The notes: generated from the sequence alone by a model not told the origin. 64,000 nt of DNA from Candidatus Saccharibacteria bacterium UBA1932 (GCA_002337095.1 DDFI01000006.1:11721-75720), one strand, 5' to 3'. Positions 25,245-34,157 are shown, counted from the first letter of the stretch. A program made the numbers and translations.

Positions 25245-26432
25245 ATGAAACTATGGTCCACCACACCGGTTTCCAAAGGGTTAGCGACTAAATCAGCACT
25301 AGTCGCCGTTGCCGTCATGATTAGTATGTCGGGCGCCATTAGTGGTATGCCGGTAGCACGAGCCGACCAGTTTGACGACCAGATGTATGCCATCAACCAA
25401 AAAATGCAGCAATACCAACGGCAAGCCAACGAGCTGAGTGCAAAAGCAAGCTCGCTACAGGCCGAACTGACCCGAATCACCAACGAAAAAAATGCCCTTA
25501 TCGCGCAGCTCGACCTAACCCAGCAAAAATATGACCTACTAACACAGCAAATTGCTGATACAAAGGTCAAGATCCAGCAGAATAAAGATGCGCTGGGCGA
25601 TACAATTGTCGACATGTATGCCGATGATTCGATTTCGTCGCTCGAAATGCTAGCAAGCAGCAAGAACATCGGTGACTATGTCGACAAGCAGGAATACCGT
25701 ACTGCGGTGCGCAACAACCTCGACAAAACAATCAAGGACATCCAGGACTTGCAAGCAAAGCTCAAAAAATCCCAGGACGAAGTGCAAAAAGTCCTGGAGG
25801 AGCAAAAAACCCAAAAAGCAGCTATTGAGGCGAAAGAAGCCGAGCAGGCCGACCTGGTGGCGCGCACTCGTAATGATGAGGCGGCGTATCAGCAGCTGGT
25901 GAATGATTCGCGGGCGCAGCTGCAGAGCGTTGCCGCCCAGCAGCAGGCGTATTTCGCAGCCTTGCGGCGCCAGAATGGCGGATCGTTTAATAGCGGTGTA
26001 GTTGGCTCGTTCGTGTTTGATAATTTTAGCGGTAATATGGGCTGTAGTGGTGGGTATCCGTACTGCGGGCCCCAGGATACTTCGGTGGATCCGTGGCAGC
26101 TATATAACCGCGAATGTGTCAGCTATGCAGCGTGGCGCATTGATCAGGTGTATGGTAGGCGCGTGCAACCTTTTGGCGGTGCCGGTAATGCCTACCAGTG
26201 GGGGCAGGGTTCGGCAATCGGCGCCTGGCGTGTGACTGATCCGCAGCCTGGCGACGCGGTCGTGCTGCCTATTATGAGTGGCTTTGCGCCCGTTGGCCAC
26301 CTAATGGTAGTCGAGGGCGTATCGAATGGCTGGGTACATGTGAGCCAATATAATTTTGGCGGGACGGGCGAGTACAGCACAATGGACATTCGTACGAGCG
26401 GCGTGATTTTCCTGCGATTCCCAAATAAATAA
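25245..26432 (+). CDS. Secreted coiled-coil CHAP-domain peptidoglycan hydrolase (PcsB-like)
   Basis: 395 residues. The signal peptide ends at about VARA-DQ (40/41). Residues about 42-245 form a long coiled coil rich in K, Q, E and A, as in PcsB/CwlO-type FtsX-regulated hydrolases. The CHAP domain spans about 275-395, with Cys291 (RECVSYAAWRID) and His352 (VGHLMVVEGV) as the expected Cys-His pair. Location behind ftsEX supports a role in daughter-cell separation, with the coiled coil reaching FtsX and the CHAP domain cutting peptidoglycan (inference from the PcsB model). It has its own leaderless promoter. Confidence 0.88.
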   Translation: MKLWSTTPVSKGLATKSALVAVAVMISMSGAISGMPVARADQFDDQMYAINQKMQQYQRQANELSAKASSLQAELTRITNEKNALIAQLDLTQQKYDLLTQQIADTKVKIQQNKDALGDTIVDMYADDSISSLEMLASSKNIGDYVDKQEYRTAVRNNLDKTIKDIQDLQAKLKKSQDEVQKVLEEQKTQKAAIEAKEAEQADLVARTRNDEAAYQQLVNDSRAQLQSVAAQQQAYFAALRRQNGGSFNSGVVGSFVFDNFSGNMGCSGGYPYCGPQDTSVDPWQLYNRECVSYAAWRIDQVYGRRVQPFGGAGNAYQWGQGSAIGAWRVTDPQPGDAVVLPIMSGFAPVGHLMVVEGVSNGWVHVSQYNFGGTGEYSTMDIRTSGVIFLRFPNK

Positions 26433-26479
26433 TCAGCCGAGTGTCGCGTAATCTATGGTGCAGCTACCAATTGGTGCGC

Positions 26480-26485
26480 TATAAT
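26480..26485 (+). promoter_or_regulatory. -10 box upstream of ctpA
   Basis: TATAAT at 26480-26485, 36 bases before the GTG start; the leader contains the AGAGGGAG Shine-Dalgarno. Confidence 0.5.
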
Positions 26486-26521
26486 CATAAACAGTAACTA
26501 ACACCAATAGAGGGAGCTCAC

Positions 26522-27733
26522 GTGGAGTCTATGCAGCATCAGGCCGGGTATCAGCCCAAAAAAACGTTTTCGCAGTCTACTTTGGTGGCGGTGAGCGCCA
26601 TCATGATGATTATTGGGGTGATAATCGGCATGCGCAGCGATCAAATTATTGCGGCGGTTGCGCCTGTGTTTGGCGCCAAGGTCGAGACAGGCACGCTCGA
26701 TCTATCAAATGTTCAGCAGACGTACCGTCAACTAAAGGCTAACTACGATGGTAATCTCGATATCAACGCACTGATCAATGGCGCAAGTCGCGGCATGGTG
26801 GCGGCAGCTGGCGACCCCTATACAGTGTATATGGACAAGAACGAGGCAGACGAATTTAACAAAGAGCTCTCGGGCGATGTTGGCGGCGGAATCGGTGCAG
26901 AGATTGGCGTGCGGAGCGGTCAGCCGACTATTGTACGTATCTTAGCGGGCAACCCCGCAGAGGCCGCTGGCATCAAGGCGGGCGATGTGCTGATGGCAGT
27001 AGGCGGCGAGTCGACCAACGATTACTCGGCAGACAAGGCGGCCTCGTTAGTGCGTGGTGCGGCTGGCAGTACGGTTACAATTACGGTCAAGCGGGGCGTA
27101 GATACCAAAGAATTCACCATTACGCGCCAAGTGGTCAGCAATCCTAGCGTCACAAGTAGTGTCGCGGGGGGCATCGGCACGATAAAAATCAGCCGGTTTG
27201 ATCAGCAGACGGGTGAACTAGCGCGCCAAGCGGCGCTCTCGTGCACCGCACAGCATGTCAGGGGTGTTATCCTTGATCTGCGAGATAATGGTGGCGGGTA
27301 TGTCGATGCCGCCCAGGCAGTCGCCGGGCTGTGGCTTGCCTCAGACAAGCTGGTTGTCACCGAAAAAACTGCCGACAAGGTGGTCGATAGCCTTAATGCT
27401 ACCGGCGACCCTATCCTTAAGGGCATCAAAACCATTGTGCTCGTCAATGGTAGTACGGCCAGTGCCAGCGAGATTGTATCGGGGGCGCTTAAGGAGTATG
27501 GTGTCGCCACGCTCATTGGTGAGAAAACATTTGGCAAGGGCACGGTGCAGGAGCAGATCAAGCTGCCGGGCGGCGCTCTACTGAAGGTGACGATGGCCAG
27601 ATGGTTTACCCCTCAAGGAAAAAACATCACTAAAGAAGGCATCCAACCAAATCAAACCGTGCCGCTGACGGTAACTGATGTTGATGCCGGCAATGATCCC
27701 CAGATGGATGCTGCCATACAGGCGCTGAAATAG
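26522..27733 (+). CDS. ctpA: C-terminal processing peptidase, S41 family
   Basis: Membrane-anchored serine protease of the CtpA/CtpB/Prc family. N-terminal signal-anchor (LVAVSAIMMIIGVIIGM, residues about 21-37), PDZ domain (about 120-200, with ILAGNPAEAAGIKAGDVLMAVGG), then the S41 catalytic domain with NGSTASASEIVSG (likely catalytic Ser314) and GEKTFGKG (likely Lys339). The GTG at 26522 has an AGGGAG Shine-Dalgarno six bases upstream and is preferred to the ATG at 26531. 403 residues. It lies next to the FtsEX/CHAP genes and a receiver-only regulator; a role in hydrolase turnover is possible but inferred. Confidence 0.92.
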   Translation: MESMQHQAGYQPKKTFSQSTLVAVSAIMMIIGVIIGMRSDQIIAAVAPVFGAKVETGTLDLSNVQQTYRQLKANYDGNLDINALINGASRGMVAAAGDPYTVYMDKNEADEFNKELSGDVGGGIGAEIGVRSGQPTIVRILAGNPAEAAGIKAGDVLMAVGGESTNDYSADKAASLVRGAAGSTVTITVKRGVDTKEFTITRQVVSNPSVTSSVAGGIGTIKISRFDQQTGELARQAALSCTAQHVRGVILDLRDNGGGYVDAAQAVAGLWLASDKLVVTEKTADKVVDSLNATGDPILKGIKTIVLVNGSTASASEIVSGALKEYGVATLIGEKTFGKGTVQEQIKLPGGALLKVTMARWFTPQGKNITKEGIQPNQTVPLTVTDVDAGNDPQMDAAIQALK

Positions 27734-27784
27734 CTGCCGCAACGCTTGTGTTTAGGGCCATACAATAGTACGATAGGAGTAGAT

Positions 27785-28177
27785 ATGTCAAAAAAGAAAA
27801 TTCTTTTGGTAGAAGACGACATGGCGCTAGCCGCCGTATACAAATCGCGACTAGAGCTAGAGGGTTTTGACGTGCGCCAAGTCGACAATGGCGAGGATGC
27901 TTTGTCGGCAGCGATCGAATACCGCCCAGATCTGATTGTACTGGATGTAATGATGCCAAAAATTAGTGGCTTTGATGTGCTTGATATCATACGCAACACC
28001 CCCGAGACCACAAATATGCGTGTGATTATGCTGACTGCGCTTAGCCAGCAGAAAGACCGTACACGTGCCGAAGAGTTGGGGGCAGATGAGTATCTTGTGA
28101 AGTCGCAAGTAGTCATTGGCGATGTTGTTGATCGTATTCGTCATCATTTGGGCATGAACGCTGCCGAACAAAGATAA
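27785..28177 (+). CDS. Receiver-only response regulator (orphan)
   Basis: 130-residue CheY-like protein with a single receiver domain and no output domain. Acidic residues D11-D12, phospho-acceptor D54 (LIVLDVMMP), the conserved Thr in MLTALS and Lys106 (EYLVKSQ) are all present, so it should be phosphorylatable. No histidine kinase is adjacent. The ATG at 27785 has a GATAGGAG Shine-Dalgarno; an upstream in-frame ATG (27746) lacks family similarity. Partner unknown. Confidence 0.88.
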   Translation: MSKKKILLVEDDMALAAVYKSRLELEGFDVRQVDNGEDALSAAIEYRPDLIVLDVMMPKISGFDVLDIIRNTPETTNMRVIMLTALSQQKDRTRAEELGADEYLVKSQVVIGDVVDRIRHHLGMNAAEQR

Positions 28178-28202
28178 GCGATAGTAGGGGGTAATTACCC
28201 TA

Positions 28203-28239
28203 TAAAAACACTCCGCTCTCATAATCAATGAGCGGAGTG
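28203..28239 (-). terminator. Intrinsic terminator of rpmA
   Basis: A perfect 10-bp stem, CACTCCGCTC (28209-28218) with GAGCGGAGTG (28230-28239), is followed on the minus strand by a T run (28203-28208 read in reverse). It also separates rpmA from the convergent response regulator gene. Confidence 0.85.
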
Positions 28240-28273
28240 AAATACTAATAGTAGAGGCAGCCTAGGCTGGGGC

Positions 28274-28546
28274 TTAATCGACGCAAACTTGAGTGCGAGG
28301 AACAGTGTGGCCGGTGAACGAGCCTTTTTTGACTTTTTTGAAGCTTACGATGCCTGGCTTGGCGGCATGGATGGTGTAGTTGCGGCTGAGGTACGTGCCA
28401 GGACCAGCGATTTTGGTGCTGCCTGTTTGGCGGACAAGTACTTCGCCCGCAGAGACTTTTTGGCCACCAAAACGTTTGACACCAAGGCGGGCGCCCGCAT
28501 TGTTGTGGATGTTCTTGCTAGTACCGCCGGCTTTGACGTGTGACAT
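28274..28546 (-). CDS. rpmA: 50S ribosomal protein L27
   Basis: L27 stabilises tRNA at the peptidyl-transferase centre through its N-terminal tail. The 90 residues include ARLGVKRFGGQKVSAGEVLVRQTG and GPGTYLSRNYTIHAAKPG. The N-terminus starts directly at MSHVKAGG, without the cleavable extension of Firmicutes L27. AAGGAG Shine-Dalgarno. rplU (L21), its usual partner, is not adjacent; the gene is a monocistron between a terminator and a divergent spacer. Confidence 0.95.
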   Translation of the reverse strand: MSHVKAGGTSKNIHNNAGARLGVKRFGGQKVSAGEVLVRQTGSTKIAGPGTYLSRNYTIHAAKPGIVSFKKVKKGSFTGHTVPRTQVCVD

Positions 28547-28608
28547 ACAAACTCCTTAGTAGTTGTTATAAATAATCTGTTCTATTGTACGCTGAATAAC
28601 GAATTTCG

Positions 28609-29802
28609 TCAAGCCTTTTCGAGGAGTAATAATTCTCGGGCAACGACTTGGTTTTCGCGATAATATAGCAGCTGAGCTGGGGTGACGTGTGTGAGCATGC
28701 GGCGTTGATAGCCAAGGCGTTCGAGGCCCGAGATAAGTGGTAGATGAGTGAACAGTCCGCGCGCATCACGCCACGCGGGAACGGCCAGACAGAGTGGCGT
28801 GCCGGACGATAGCTGTGGGTGGATATTCACTAGGAAATCGCTCACAATATGATTGCAGTTGCCCCTGACCTCACGCAGCTTGGCCGCAGATGGTGGGGCG
28901 CTAAATGGCTGACCCAAGTATGTCTCGCAGGCGACCGCATCAATAGGCTGTTGCCAGGTGGTGGTCATAGCATCGCCCTCATGGAGATACCAGTCGAAAT
29001 GAATGCGATGCGACTCCTCGAGCCAGTTGAGGTTGTCGCGGCTGTATCGGATCATTTTTTCGGAGAGATCTGTGCCGTACACCGCAAAGCCAAGCAGGGC
29101 GGCCTCTTGCAGCAAGGTGCCGGTGCCGCAGAATGGGTCGAGGATGCGCTGGCGTAGTATGTCAGGATCATCGCCAGTGCCTCGTGATCCGGGTGGCATA
29201 GCAAGCATGTTTATCATCATCCGGGCGAGTTTGGGCGGCAGCATGCCGACGAATGCATCGGTACGTGGCCGGGCTTGGTCGCGCGCGGCCAGTGCGGTGA
29301 TGTTTTGGGCGCCCACACTTTCGGCGATGATGATCGTGCGGCCGTCACTGACGACTAATAGCTCGACCTTGTTGTCTGCGAGGCCAAGCTTGTTATGATG
29401 AGAAGTCGCCGTATTGAGCGCCGGTTCGGCATTAGGGATAACGCGTAGGCTGACGCCGTGCTCGCGGAGTTTTTGTTTGAGGATAATGGCGGTTTTTTGC
29501 ACCTCGCGCGGGCTCACCGAGAATCCATAGGCGCTGATACCGAGCGTCAGTTTGCCCTCGTGCGCCATCCAGGCCTGGGTATATGATTTGATAATGTGTT
29601 GGCTCGCGCGGCGCCAATCGCCAGTAAGCTCGGCGACGATCCGCCCAGTTTTTTGGCTGCCACCAAGGCGGTCTACCGAAAGAGTATCGGTTGCGACTCG
29701 TGCCGCCGCATCGCCAAACCATGCGGTATGCTTTGAGCCAAAAAGTTGTTCAAGCTCTGCCATGCCGAGCGCCGGCTGTCGTCCTAGAATCGCCACATAC
29801 AT
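28609..29802 (-). CDS. Trm11/TrmG10-like SAM-dependent RNA methyltransferase, atypical motif IV
   Basis: 397 residues. The N-terminal part (about 1-190) resembles the THUMP-containing half of archaeal/eukaryotic tRNA m2G10 methyltransferases. The C-terminal Rossmann domain has a clear SAM motif, LDPFCGTGTLLQEA (221-234), and the acidic loop VYGTDLSEKMI. Where active enzymes have D/N-P-P-Y, this protein reads ACETYLGQP (291-299), so activity or target base may differ. ATG at 29802; minus-strand -10 box (AGTATA on +) at 29809-29814 leaves six bases: leaderless. An in-frame GTG at 29820 would overlap that box. Divergent from the flippase-like gene. Confidence 0.78.
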   Translation of the reverse strand: MYVAILGRQPALGMAELEQLFGSKHTAWFGDAAARVATDTLSVDRLGGSQKTGRIVAELTGDWRRASQHIIKSYTQAWMAHEGKLTLGISAYGFSVSPREVQKTAIILKQKLREHGVSLRVIPNAEPALNTATSHHNKLGLADNKVELLVVSDGRTIIIAESVGAQNITALAARDQARPRTDAFVGMLPPKLARMMINMLAMPPGSRGTGDDPDILRQRILDPFCGTGTLLQEAALLGFAVYGTDLSEKMIRYSRDNLNWLEESHRIHFDWYLHEGDAMTTTWQQPIDAVACETYLGQPFSAPPSAAKLREVRGNCNHIVSDFLVNIHPQLSSGTPLCLAVPAWRDARGLFTHLPLISGLERLGYQRRMLTHVTPAQLLYYRENQVVARELLLLEKA

Positions 29803-29808
29803 GCTATT

Positions 29809-29868
29809 AGTATATACCACGAGCGACTTGTCGAGAAATAGCGGCCGGGATGATGATAATGGTATACT
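29809..29868. promoter_or_regulatory. Divergent leaderless promoters: methyltransferase (-) and flippase-like gene (+)
   Basis: On the minus strand TATACT (29809-29814) lies six bases from the methyltransferase ATG. On the plus strand TATACT (29863-29868) lies six bases from the ATG at 29875. Neither start has a Shine-Dalgarno. Confidence 0.6.
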
Positions 29869-29874
29869 AGGGAT

Positions 29875-30921
29875 ATGTCTATCAAAACATGGTTGAGCGT
29901 GCTAACGCTAGGGCTGGTTGCGCTGGTTGTTTACCTGGCGCGACACGAGCTGGCTCGGGCGTGGGAACTGCTGGCAACGGTAAACATTTGGGCGTTGTTG
30001 CTGACGATGGTCGGCATGTTTGCCAGCCTGTACGCAGCAGGGCAGATGGTGTTTTCGTATTTGCGACGCAAGGGCTACTTGGGCGAGACTTCCCCGATCA
30101 CGCTAATGCGCATGTCGCTCGAGATGAACTTTGTAAGCCATGTGCTGCCGAGTGGCGGCCTAAGCGGCATCTCTTACATGGGGTGGCGACTGGGTAAGCT
30201 AGGTGTGCCTACCAGCAAATCTACCATGGCGCAGGTGGTTAAGCTATTTGCGCAGTTCGCCTCGTTCATTACACTGCTAATCATAGCGGTACTGATGGTC
30301 ACGATTGACGGCTCGATTAATCGCTGGCTGATTTTGCTGAGCAGTATCCTGACTGGCAGTATGATTGCGGCGACGATTGGCGGAGTATATATGATTCGTA
30401 GCCGTGCGCGCACCGAGAAGATTGGCGGCGTCATTGTCAGGTTCATCAATTCGGCGATTTGCCGGATCACTGGGGGGCGCAAGCGGACAGTATTGAGCCC
30501 TGCCAGGGTGCGGCAAGCATTGTTAGAGATGCACGAGGACTATGTGGTGCTCGAGCGTGACGTTAGTGTGCTCAAATGGCCCTATTTGTGGGGAATATTA
30601 TTTACGCTTGCCGACGTATCGATATTTTGGATCACATTTTGGGCACTGGGGACACCAGCGAATCCTGCGCCAATACTGATTGCGTATGGGGTTGCGACGA
30701 TTGCGGGATTTTTGGTAGCTACTCCTGGTGGTGCCGGGGCGTACGAGGCGCTGATGGTGGGTGTGCTCCAGGTGGCAGGTGTGCCGACCGACAAGGCGAT
30801 TGCTGGCATTTTGCTGGCGCGCATGATTATCCTGACGATCACAATTCTGGGCGGCTATGTATTCTATCAACACGCGATTTTGCGCTATGGAAAACGAACT
30901 ACCGAACCTACCGACATTTAG
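29875..30921 (+). CDS. Flippase-like integral membrane protein (LPG synthase TM / UPF0104 family)
   Basis: 348 residues with about eight hydrophobic helices, similar to the flippase domain of lysylphosphatidylglycerol synthase MprF and the UPF0104 family. Motifs: NFVSHVLPSGGLSGISYMGW (about residues 84-103) and VATPGGAGAYEAL near residue 285, both family hallmarks. It lacks the aminoacyl-transferase domain of MprF. A role in moving a lipid or lipid-linked substrate across the membrane is inferred from the family. Its end overlaps the xseA start by 35 bases. Confidence 0.85.
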   Translation: MSIKTWLSVLTLGLVALVVYLARHELARAWELLATVNIWALLLTMVGMFASLYAAGQMVFSYLRRKGYLGETSPITLMRMSLEMNFVSHVLPSGGLSGISYMGWRLGKLGVPTSKSTMAQVVKLFAQFASFITLLIIAVLMVTIDGSINRWLILLSSILTGSMIAATIGGVYMIRSRARTEKIGGVIVRFINSAICRITGGRKRTVLSPARVRQALLEMHEDYVVLERDVSVLKWPYLWGILFTLADVSIFWITFWALGTPANPAPILIAYGVATIAGFLVATPGGAGAYEALMVGVLQVAGVPTDKAIAGILLARMIILTITILGGYVFYQHAILRYGKRTTEPTDI

Positions 30922-31993
30922 CGTTAGCGACCTGATTGCCAGTGTCAATCAGACGTTTGAGTACGCATACCCGACGCTTCAGGTCACGGGCGAAGTAGCG
31001 AGTTTTAAGGTAAATCAGGAAAAATTTGTGTTTTTTGACCTCAAAGATGCGGGCGGGAGTGTCGGGTGCTTTATGACGGTATGGCAGCTGAGGGTGCCTA
31101 TCGAGGACGGCATGCGCGTAGTGGTACAGGCTACGCCGAAGCTGACACAGTGGGGTAAGTTTAGCCTGACGGTGCAATCGGTGCGCCCCAGTGGCGAGGG
31201 GGATTTGCGCAAAAGTTTCGAGCTGCTAAAGCGCAAACTCGAGCTAGAGGGCTTATTTGCGCCTGAGCGTAAGCGCCCGTTGCCAGAGATGCCGCAGCAT
31301 ATTGGCGTCATTAGTAGCACGCAGGCCGCGGGGTATGCTGATTTTATCAAGATTCTGGGCGATCGCTGGGGCGGGATTCGCGTGGATGTGGCACAGGTGC
31401 AGGTGCAGGGCAGGGATGCGCCCGATCAGATGATTCGAGCGATCAACTATTTTAACGAGCAAGCCGAGCTACCCGAAGTCATCGTGATTATTCGTGGCGG
31501 CGGTAGTGCGGACGACCTTGCGGCATTTAATGATGAGCTGCTAGTACGCGAAATCGCCGCCAGTCGTATCCCGACCCTAGTAGGGGTAGGGCACGAGACC
31601 GATGAATCGCTAGCTGATCTTGCGGCTGATGTGCGCGCTGCGACGCCTAGTAATGCTGCCCAACTGCTAGTGCCAGACCGACGTCAGCTGATAGCGATGT
31701 CGCGGCAGCTGGTGGCAGCGCTGTTGCCGCGGATGGAGCGGGTGCTCGACGACTCCCGCGTTCAGGTGCGGCTACTGATGGCGCAGGCAATCGATCAGGC
31801 AGAGATCCGCATTACTACGGCAATCGATCAACTCGCCGTCATGCAGCGCTACATTGCCGAGCTCAATCCGGCCCAGGTATTGGTGCGCGGCTATGCGATC
31901 ATGCGTGGCGAGGCGACGCCAGGCGCGGCCATTGTCGTCGAAACAATAGATACTATTATTACTGCGGAGGTAACCCATGTCGACCAAAAATAA
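30887..31993 (+). CDS. xseA: Exodeoxyribonuclease VII large subunit
   Basis: Catalytic subunit of the single-strand-specific exonuclease VII. N-terminal OB-fold (LQVTGEVASFKVNQEKFVFFDLKD), then the catalytic domain with IRGGGSADDLAAFNDE and VGVGHETDESLADLAADVRAATPSNAA. 368 residues, shorter than E. coli XseA (456) because the C-terminal coiled coil is reduced. The ATG at 30887 starts the family N-terminus. It overlaps the flippase gene by 35 bases and xseB by 17 bases. Confidence 0.93.
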   Translation: MENELPNLPTFSVSDLIASVNQTFEYAYPTLQVTGEVASFKVNQEKFVFFDLKDAGGSVGCFMTVWQLRVPIEDGMRVVVQATPKLTQWGKFSLTVQSVRPSGEGDLRKSFELLKRKLELEGLFAPERKRPLPEMPQHIGVISSTQAAGYADFIKILGDRWGGIRVDVAQVQVQGRDAPDQMIRAINYFNEQAELPEVIVIIRGGGSADDLAAFNDELLVREIAASRIPTLVGVGHETDESLADLAADVRAATPSNAAQLLVPDRRQLIAMSRQLVAALLPRMERVLDDSRVQVRLLMAQAIDQAEIRITTAIDQLAVMQRYIAELNPAQVLVRGYAIMRGEATPGAAIVVETIDTIITAEVTHVDQK

Positions 31994-32186
31994 CCCAACT
32001 ATCACCGAAAAAATGGCCATGCTGCGCGACATCACCGCGTGGTTTGATAGCGATGAATTTGTGATCGAACAGGCAACAGGCAAATTCGCCGAGGCCGAAA
32101 AGCTCGCACGCGATATCGAGCAAGATCTTGCCCATGCCAAAAACGACATTACCGTACTCAAGCAAAAATTTGATCAAGCTGCATGA
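31977..32186 (+). CDS. xseB: Exodeoxyribonuclease VII small subunit
   Basis: 69-residue alpha-helical protein ordered directly after xseA. The central helix-turn pattern (LRDITAWFDSDEFVIEQATG and the repeated acidic/lysine helix after it) matches XseB, which coats the long helix of XseA. GGAGG Shine-Dalgarno inside xseA. The stop overlaps the next ATG by four bases. Confidence 0.85.
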   Translation: MSTKNNPTITEKMAMLRDITAWFDSDEFVIEQATGKFAEAEKLARDIEQDLAHAKNDITVLKQKFDQAA

Positions 32187-32698
32187 TATCGTTACTGGTG
32201 ATTGGCGGCATTCTCCTTGTGCTATTTGGTGGCGTTGCACTGATAGGTGCACCGTATGTGCCAAGCAAGCCTCGCGATTTGCCAACGGTATTCACCGAGC
32301 TATACCCACTTGGCGCCAATGATGTGCTAGTAGACATCGGCAGCGGGGACGGCGTGGTTTTGCGGTATGCAGCGCGCTACGGCGCTCGGGCGATAGGCTA
32401 CGAGCTCAATCCGATACTGGTGAGCATCAGCCGCTGGCTGTCTCGAGCGAATAATCGTATCAGCACGCGCTGCTGTGATTTTTGGCGTACGCCACTGCCG
32501 CTCGAGGTTACCGTATGCTATATTTTTGCAGAATCGCGAGATATTAATCGGATGGCGACACGGGTGCAGCAGGCCGCTACACGTGCTGGTCGACCGGTGG
32601 CGCTGATAAGCTATGGTTTCATGCTGCGCGATTATCCACTAGTGCGGAGTATCGGTGCGCACCATCTGTATCAAATTCCACCTTTACACCCGGCCTAG
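32183..32698 (+). CDS. Membrane-anchored class I SAM-dependent methyltransferase
   Basis: 171 residues: one N-terminal transmembrane helix (LLVIGGILLVLFGGVALIG, about residues 4-22) followed by a small Rossmann domain with SAM motif I VDIGSGDGVVLRYAARYGA (about 51-69) and acidic GYELNP. No clear substrate motif. The anchored minimal methyltransferase layout recalls FAM173/ATP-synthase-c-subunit lysine methyltransferase-like proteins, but that is only a suggestion. Four-base overlap with xseB puts it in the flippase-xseAB operon. Confidence 0.7.
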   Translation: MISLLVIGGILLVLFGGVALIGAPYVPSKPRDLPTVFTELYPLGANDVLVDIGSGDGVVLRYAARYGARAIGYELNPILVSISRWLSRANNRISTRCCDFWRTPLPLEVTVCYIFAESRDINRMATRVQQAATRAGRPVALISYGFMLRDYPLVRSIGAHHLYQIPPLHPA

Positions 32699-32718
32699 AC
32701 ATAAGTATAATAGACGCT

Positions 32719-33378
32719 ATGACGACATCTTCTCGCTACGAACACGGCGCAGTCAACGGTATGATGATTGCATTAATCGCGATGATTGTGCTGTTTATCG
32801 GTGCGGGATCGCTTGCGATTTGGGCGTATATCAACTACGATCGTGAACGCACGACTGTTGACAGTCAGATAAAAGTTGCTGTCGCCAATGCCCAAAAAGC
32901 CCAATCGGATGCCGATGACAAAAAATTCGCCGAGCGCGAAAAAGAGCCAAATCGACAATTTATTGGGCCCGATGATTATGGTCGGGTGACATTCATGTAC
33001 CCAAAAACCTGGAGTGTATATGTGTCGAGCGACAACACACAGGGTGGCCCCTACAGCGCCTATCTTAATCCCATCACAGTATTACCGATCACCGATCCGG
33101 TTCAGAAGTTTGCGCTGCGCGTCACTATAGAGAACAAAAGTTACGAAGATGTCCTTAAGTCCTATGATAACCAGCTCAAAAAAGGCGACCTAAAAAGCGC
33201 ACCGACCTTATCAAAAGGCTTCAGTGGGACGCGTGTCGACGGATCGTTTGATCGCAATTTCCGCGGTGCGGCAGTCATCTACAAGATTCGCGACAAAACC
33301 CTAACGATTCGTACCGACGCCGACACCTTCAAGCCCGATTTTGAGCAAGTCATCACGACGATTAGCTTCAACCAATAG
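32719..33378 (+). CDS. Membrane-anchored extracytoplasmic protein of unknown function
   Basis: 219 residues. One N-terminal helix (MMIALIAMIVLFIGAGSLAIW, about residues 15-35), then a charged alpha-helical stalk (residues about 40-78), then a globular domain of about 140 residues with YGRVTFMYPKTWSVYVSSD, a pattern seen in PsbP/Mog1-like or lipoprotein-type beta domains. It ends FEQVITTISFNQ. I do not recognise the family. -10 TATAAT at 32706-32711 lies seven bases before the ATG, so it has its own leaderless promoter. Confidence 0.65.
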   Translation: MTTSSRYEHGAVNGMMIALIAMIVLFIGAGSLAIWAYINYDRERTTVDSQIKVAVANAQKAQSDADDKKFAEREKEPNRQFIGPDDYGRVTFMYPKTWSVYVSSDNTQGGPYSAYLNPITVLPITDPVQKFALRVTIENKSYEDVLKSYDNQLKKGDLKSAPTLSKGFSGTRVDGSFDRNFRGAAVIYKIRDKTLTIRTDADTFKPDFEQVITTISFNQ

Positions 33379-33422
33379 CTAGACTGCCTGCGCTGCACCC
33401 GTGCTATACTGGGAGTAGTACC

Positions 33423-34157
33423 ATGCGAGGGAATACAGCTAGAGCAGAGAGGGGTCACCGAGCAGACGAGCCGCTGCCATATTTGATGGCGGCCGCGCAT
33501 GAGCTCAAATCACCCCTTGCGCTGATTCGTCAGCTCGCGCTTGAGCTGGCCGATCCCGACTGCGACCATCGATCACGCGAGCGTTTGGTGGAGCGTATCA
33601 CGCTGACATCTGAGCGAGCCCTGCGGCTGACGGGTGATCTGACGCGTAGCGCACGCCTTGATGATAGCTTGTTTGCACTCGAGCCGCTCAATCCGCTTGA
33701 GTTGCTCGATGATGTGGCGCGCGAGATCACGCCGCTCTATGCCGCACGTCAGCGCCAGATAGAGGTGCAGCCGCATGCGTGGCCGCTGCTGGTGGTGGCG
33801 AATCGTGATCTGTTGCGGCGAGTGATGTTGCAGTTTTGCGACAACGCGCTGCATTATAGCGAGACCGACCATCCGGTGCGGCTCGTAGCTACAGCTTCGC
33901 CATCGCGGGGCAGTATACGGCTAGCTGTGCGCGATTATGGGCCAGCGATTTCGCCCCATATTTGGCGTGACCTCGAGGCGCACCTGGGCAAGCGTCCACA
34001 GCCACTCTCTAGCCGACCGCTGGGTAGCGGGCTGGGCCTGCGGATCGCAGAGCAATTTGCCACTGTAATGCAAGCGCGCGTAGGTGCGATTCGTCATACC
34101 GATGGCGCGACGTTTTATATCGATCTAGCTGCATCTATGCAGATGAGCTTGCTATGA
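33423..34157 (+). CDS. Soluble sensor histidine kinase
   Basis: 244 residues without transmembrane segments or a sensor domain. The H-box AAAHELKSPLALIRQ (His26) begins a HisKA-like helix pair, followed by HATPase_c with N-box FCDNALHYSETD (N141), G1 VRDYGPAI and G2 LGSGLGLRIAEQFA. All catalytic boxes are intact. Its input must come through protein contacts or the first 20 residues. It overlaps the response-regulator gene by four bases, so the pair is cognate. -10-like TATACT at 33405-33410 and GGGAG before the ATG. Confidence 0.85.
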   Translation: MRGNTARAERGHRADEPLPYLMAAAHELKSPLALIRQLALELADPDCDHRSRERLVERITLTSERALRLTGDLTRSARLDDSLFALEPLNPLELLDDVAREITPLYAARQRQIEVQPHAWPLLVVANRDLLRRVMLQFCDNALHYSETDHPVRLVATASPSRGSIRLAVRDYGPAISPHIWRDLEAHLGKRPQPLSSRPLGSGLGLRIAEQFATVMQARVGAIRHTDGATFYIDLAASMQMSLL

